This document shows positions 61,544 through 64,000 of a stretch of 64,000 nt of DNA, piece after piece. The position numbers and the translations under genes are program-made. Origin of the DNA: Micromonospora alfalfae (GTDB lineage Bacteria > Actinomycetota > Actinomycetes > Mycobacteriales > Micromonosporaceae). The notes under the pieces were generated by a model, which was not told the DNA's origin, ran no database searches, and worked only from the letters and a program-made list of their open reading frames with translations. The stretch lies in the NCBI RefSeq assembly GCF_022230925.1, contig NZ_JAKKFH010000016.1, forward strand, positions 1 through 64,000. Reading direction: 5' to 3'. Position 1 is the first letter of the stretch. The number at the start of each line of letters is the position of its first letter.

Positions 61544-62002
61544 GTGCCGCGACTGGTGAAGGTCACGCAAGACAATGTGGATGCCGCGTGCCGGGTGAGC
61601 GTGCGGCCCGACCAGGAGAAATTCGCCTCTCCGGTCGCCTGGTCCCTCGCCGAGGCGTACGTGCAGCCCGAGATCGCGTGGCCGCGTCTGATCGTCGAGG
61701 ATGACGAGATCGTCGGCTTCCTGATGGGCTTCTTCGACATCGTGTGGGATCCCGCCCACCCGGACGACAGGCGCTCGGGGCTGTGGCGGCTGAACATCGC
61801 CGCCGAGCACCAGGGTCGGGGGTATGGCCGCTTCGCGGTGCAGGCCGTCCGCGACGAGGCCCGCCAACGTGGGCACTACCGCGTCTACACGACCTGGAAG
61901 CCGGGGCCGGACGGCCCGGAGCGGTTCTACCTGAAACTCGGGTTCCAGCTGACCGGGGAGACCAGCGAGGACGAGGTGGTGGGCGTCCACTCCACCCACT
62001 GA
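61544..62002 (+). CDS. GNAT-family N-acetyltransferase
   Basis: The GTG at 61544 gives 152 residues. The core GNAT pattern is WRLNIAAEHQGRGYGRFAVQAVRDEA near residue 82, the acetyl-CoA loop, preceded by IVEDDEIVGFLMGFFD and followed by YLKLGFQLTGE. It lies close downstream of the TetR gene. The acceptor is unknown. Confidence 0.82.
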   Translation: MPRLVKVTQDNVDAACRVSVRPDQEKFASPVAWSLAEAYVQPEIAWPRLIVEDDEIVGFLMGFFDIVWDPAHPDDRRSGLWRLNIAAEHQGRGYGRFAVQAVRDEARQRGHYRVYTTWKPGPDGPERFYLKLGFQLTGETSEDEVVGVHSTH

Positions 62003-62104
62003 TCGGACGCCGTCGACCACCCCGGACCGAGTGATCAGCAGTGCGGCGGGGCCTGCGTACGATGCGGGGTCGAGTTCCCCTCGTCGCGGCGGAGGTATCG
62101 GGCA

Positions 62105-64000
62105 ATGGCAGGCCAGCACGAGGGTTTCGCTCTCGGCATCGACCTCGGTACGTCCAACACGGTCGCGGTGCTGCGCTGGCCGGACGGGCGGACCCGTCCG
62201 CTGCTGATGGACGGTCAACCGCTCAGTCCGTCCGCTGTCTACGCCGACCCGGACGGCACCCTGCACACCGGCTGGGACGCGCGCCGGTTGGCGCAGGCCG
62301 ACCCGGCCCGGTTCGAGGCGAACCCGAAGCGTCGGGTGGACGAGCCGACAGTGCAGCTCGGCGACCGCGCGTACCCGCCGGCCGACCTGCTCGCCGCGGT
62401 GCTGGCGACGGTCGGCCGCGCGGCGGTGGGCGCTGTGGGTTTCCTGCCGCCGGCCGTGGTGACCTGCCCGGCCGCCTGGGACGCGACGCGGCGGCAGGTC
62501 CTCGCCGACGCGCTGCTGCGGGCGGGCTGGCCGCAGGCGGCCGAGCACACCCTGGCCGGGCCGACGCCGCCGGGCACCCGGTTGCTGCGGGAGCCGGTGG
62601 CCGCCGCCCGCTACTACACGCAGGTGCTGCACCGTCCGGTGCCGGTCGGCGGGGCGATAGCGGTCTTCGACTTCGGTGGCGGGACGCTCGACGTCGCGGT
62701 GCTGCGCAACGAGGGCGCCGACCCCTGGGGGGACTCCGGCTTCAGCGTGGTCGCCGACGGTGGCCTGCCCGACCTGGGCGGCCTGGACCTCGACGCCGCG
62801 TTGGTGCGGCGGGTCGGTGAGTTGGTCGGGGAGCGGCACGCCGCGCAGTGGGCCCGGCTCACCCGGCCGGTGGATCCGGCACAGCGCCGCGACCAGGTCC
62901 GGCTCTGGGACGAGGTACGTGGTGCGAAGGAGACCCTGTCCCGGTCTGCTGTCGCCCCGGTGGCGATGCCGGGAGTGGCCGAGACGATCCAGCTGACCCG
63001 GGCGGACGTCGAGCGGGTGGCCACACCGCTGCTGCGCCGGGCGGTGCAGCGGGCCCGGGAGGTCATCGCCGCCGCCGGGCTGCGCCCCGATCAGCTCGAC
63101 GGGCTGTTCCTCGTGGGCGGGTCGTCGCGAATCCCGCTGGTGGCCCGCATGCTGCACGCCGAGCTGGGGATCGCGCCGACGGTGCTGGACCAGCCCGAGT
63201 TGCCGGTGGCCGAGGGCGCCCTGACCGACCTGCCGCTGCGCAAGCCGCTGCCCGCCCCGGCGTACGCGGGATCGCCACTCGCACCACCCGCGCCTGCTCC
63301 GGTGAGCCCGCCGGCCCCGGCCGGAGCGCCCGCGCCGGTGGTACCGTCGCAGCCCTGGCCGGGATCCACCCCGCCGGCGGGCCCGCCCCCCGGGCCGGGC
63401 CTGGCTGGCGCCACCCCGACGCCACCTGTCGGTGCGACCCGCTGGCGGAGGGCGCGCTGGGTGGTGCTCGGCGCGGTGCTGGCCCTGGCCGGGGTGGCCA
63501 CCGCGGCGACGCTCTACCTGACCCGGGACCGCTACCCGGATCTGGAGTTCGCCTCGCTGCGCGAGCTGTCCCGGCTGTCGGCCGGCGCCGAACGGCCGGT
63601 CGGCATGTGGACTGCGGTGCTCGACGACCGGGCCTACCTGGCGTTTCCGCTGCCCGACGACCGGCTCGAGGTGGTGGCCGTCGACGCGGGCAACGGCCGC
63701 GAGGTGTGGCGCGAGCAGACCGACGTGCGGGCCGACGACTGGGAGGCGATCATCGCCGTCCCCGGGGCGGTGGCGGTCCTCGCCGACGCACCGGGCGACA
63801 GCACCCCCCGACCGCTGGCCGTCCTCGACGGTCGTAGCGGCGAGCAGCGCTGGCAACGCGTTCTGCGTGGTGACGACGACGTCTACTTCAGCGACGACAC
63901 GGCGGTGGTGGTGGACCGGGCCGCTGACGAACTGGTCGGCCTGCGCCTGACCAACGGCTCGGCGAAGTGGAAGCAGCCCAACCCCCGCGGCCAGTACGTC
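62105..64000 (+). CDS. Hsp70-family ATPase fused to membrane-anchored PQQ-like propeller (partial)
   Basis: The gene runs off the window; 632 codons are visible. Residues 1 to about 380 are an Hsp70-type ATPase: GIDLGTSNTVAVLRW, AVFDFGGGTLDVAVL and LFLVGGSSRIPLVARM are the phosphate and adenosine motifs. No substrate-binding domain follows. A Pro/Ala-rich linker leads to one transmembrane helix (WVVLGAVLALAGVATAATLYL, residues about 448 to 470) and then PQQ-like repeats outside (GNGREVWREQ, GRSGEQRWQR). It may be an intracellular ATPase that signals from an extracellular sensor domain. GGAGGTA lies upstream of the ATG at 62105. Confidence 0.8.
   Translation, partial: MAGQHEGFALGIDLGTSNTVAVLRWPDGRTRPLLMDGQPLSPSAVYADPDGTLHTGWDARRLAQADPARFEANPKRRVDEPTVQLGDRAYPPADLLAAVLATVGRAAVGAVGFLPPAVVTCPAAWDATRRQVLADALLRAGWPQAAEHTLAGPTPPGTRLLREPVAAARYYTQVLHRPVPVGGAIAVFDFGGGTLDVAVLRNEGADPWGDSGFSVVADGGLPDLGGLDLDAALVRRVGELVGERHAAQWARLTRPVDPAQRRDQVRLWDEVRGAKETLSRSAVAPVAMPGVAETIQLTRADVERVATPLLRRAVQRAREVIAAAGLRPDQLDGLFLVGGSSRIPLVARMLHAELGIAPTVLDQPELPVAEGALTDLPLRKPLPAPAYAGSPLAPPAPAPVSPPAPAGAPAPVVPSQPWPGSTPPAGPPPGPGLAGATPTPPVGATRWRRARWVVLGAVLALAGVATAATLYLTRDRYPDLEFASLRELSRLSAGAERPVGMWTAVLDDRAYLAFPLPDDRLEVVAVDAGNGREVWREQTDVRADDWEAIIAVPGAVAVLADAPGDSTPRPLAVLDGRSGEQRWQRVLRGDDDVYFSDDTAVVVDRAADELVGLRLTNGSAKWKQPNPRGQYV

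Overview
The window is chromosomal DNA from a high-GC actinomycete. Codon third positions are almost all G or C, GTG and TTG starts are common, start/stop overlaps of 1 to 4 bases are frequent, and the gene families (XRE/DUF5919, SBP56, urt/ure, a DivIVA-like scaffold, Hsp70-PQQ fusion) fit Micromonosporaceae, most likely Micromonospora. That assignment is an inference from composition and gene content. No rRNA, tRNA, CRISPR array, transposase or phage gene was seen.

Layout. 0-3.6 kb: accessory-looking, less GC-rich genes (Mrr-type nuclease, HD hydrolase, NUDIX, XRE/DUF5919 protein). 3.8-10 kb: a TPR regulator interrupted by a palindromic repeat, a zinc-ribbon protein, epoxide hydrolase, metallophosphoesterase, perhydrolase-like hydrolase and an O-methyltransferase. 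10-16 kb: an organosulfur cluster in which a sulfonate ABC transporter (ssuABC) shares an operon with an SBP56/methanethiol-oxidase-like protein and a membrane protein, divergent from an FMNH2-dependent sulfonate monooxygenase (ssuD). 17.3-29 kb: a urea block: urease structural and accessory genes (ureABCFGD, no ureE), a MarR regulator divergent from a cytosolic AmiC/UrtA-like sensor, then a promoter, a structured RNA with a strong intrinsic terminator, and the urea transporter urtABCDE. 29-33.3 kb: a LacI repressor with a double operator in front of two secreted proteins. 33.4-45.6 kb: mixed small genes, a large secreted PA14/propeller/ricin-lectin protein, a copper-type group (CopC-like, cupredoxin-like lipoprotein, polytopic membrane protein) and a flavin disulfide reductase. 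45.8-53.9 kb: a coiled-coil polarity scaffold, a flavin reductase-methyltransferase fusion with its cupin regulator, a hydrolase, an unknown two-part protein and an orphan OAT2-type ArgJ.

54.3-60.0 kb holds the most unusual system: seven co-directional, mostly overlapping genes encoding a zinc-ligand-less MDR dehydrogenase, a PTPS-fold protein that has lost its catalytic and one metal-binding residue, a GT4 glycosyltransferase, a methyltransferase, a UPF0104-type membrane protein, GTP cyclohydrolase II and a RibD-C reductase. Together they look like a dedicated pathway from GTP to a modified (glycosylated, methylated) pyrimidine or pterin, possibly exported; its product is unknown to me. 60-64 kb: DinB, a zinc-finger TetR regulator, a GNAT and a membrane-anchored Hsp70-PQQ fusion cut by the window end.

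Four palindromic elements of 60 to 80 bases, all with GATC in their outer ends, are scattered through the window, one of them inside a reading frame. Several clear dyads in promoter regions (SsuA/SsuD, LacI, XRE-cupin, the 801-residue lectin gene) suggest local regulation.
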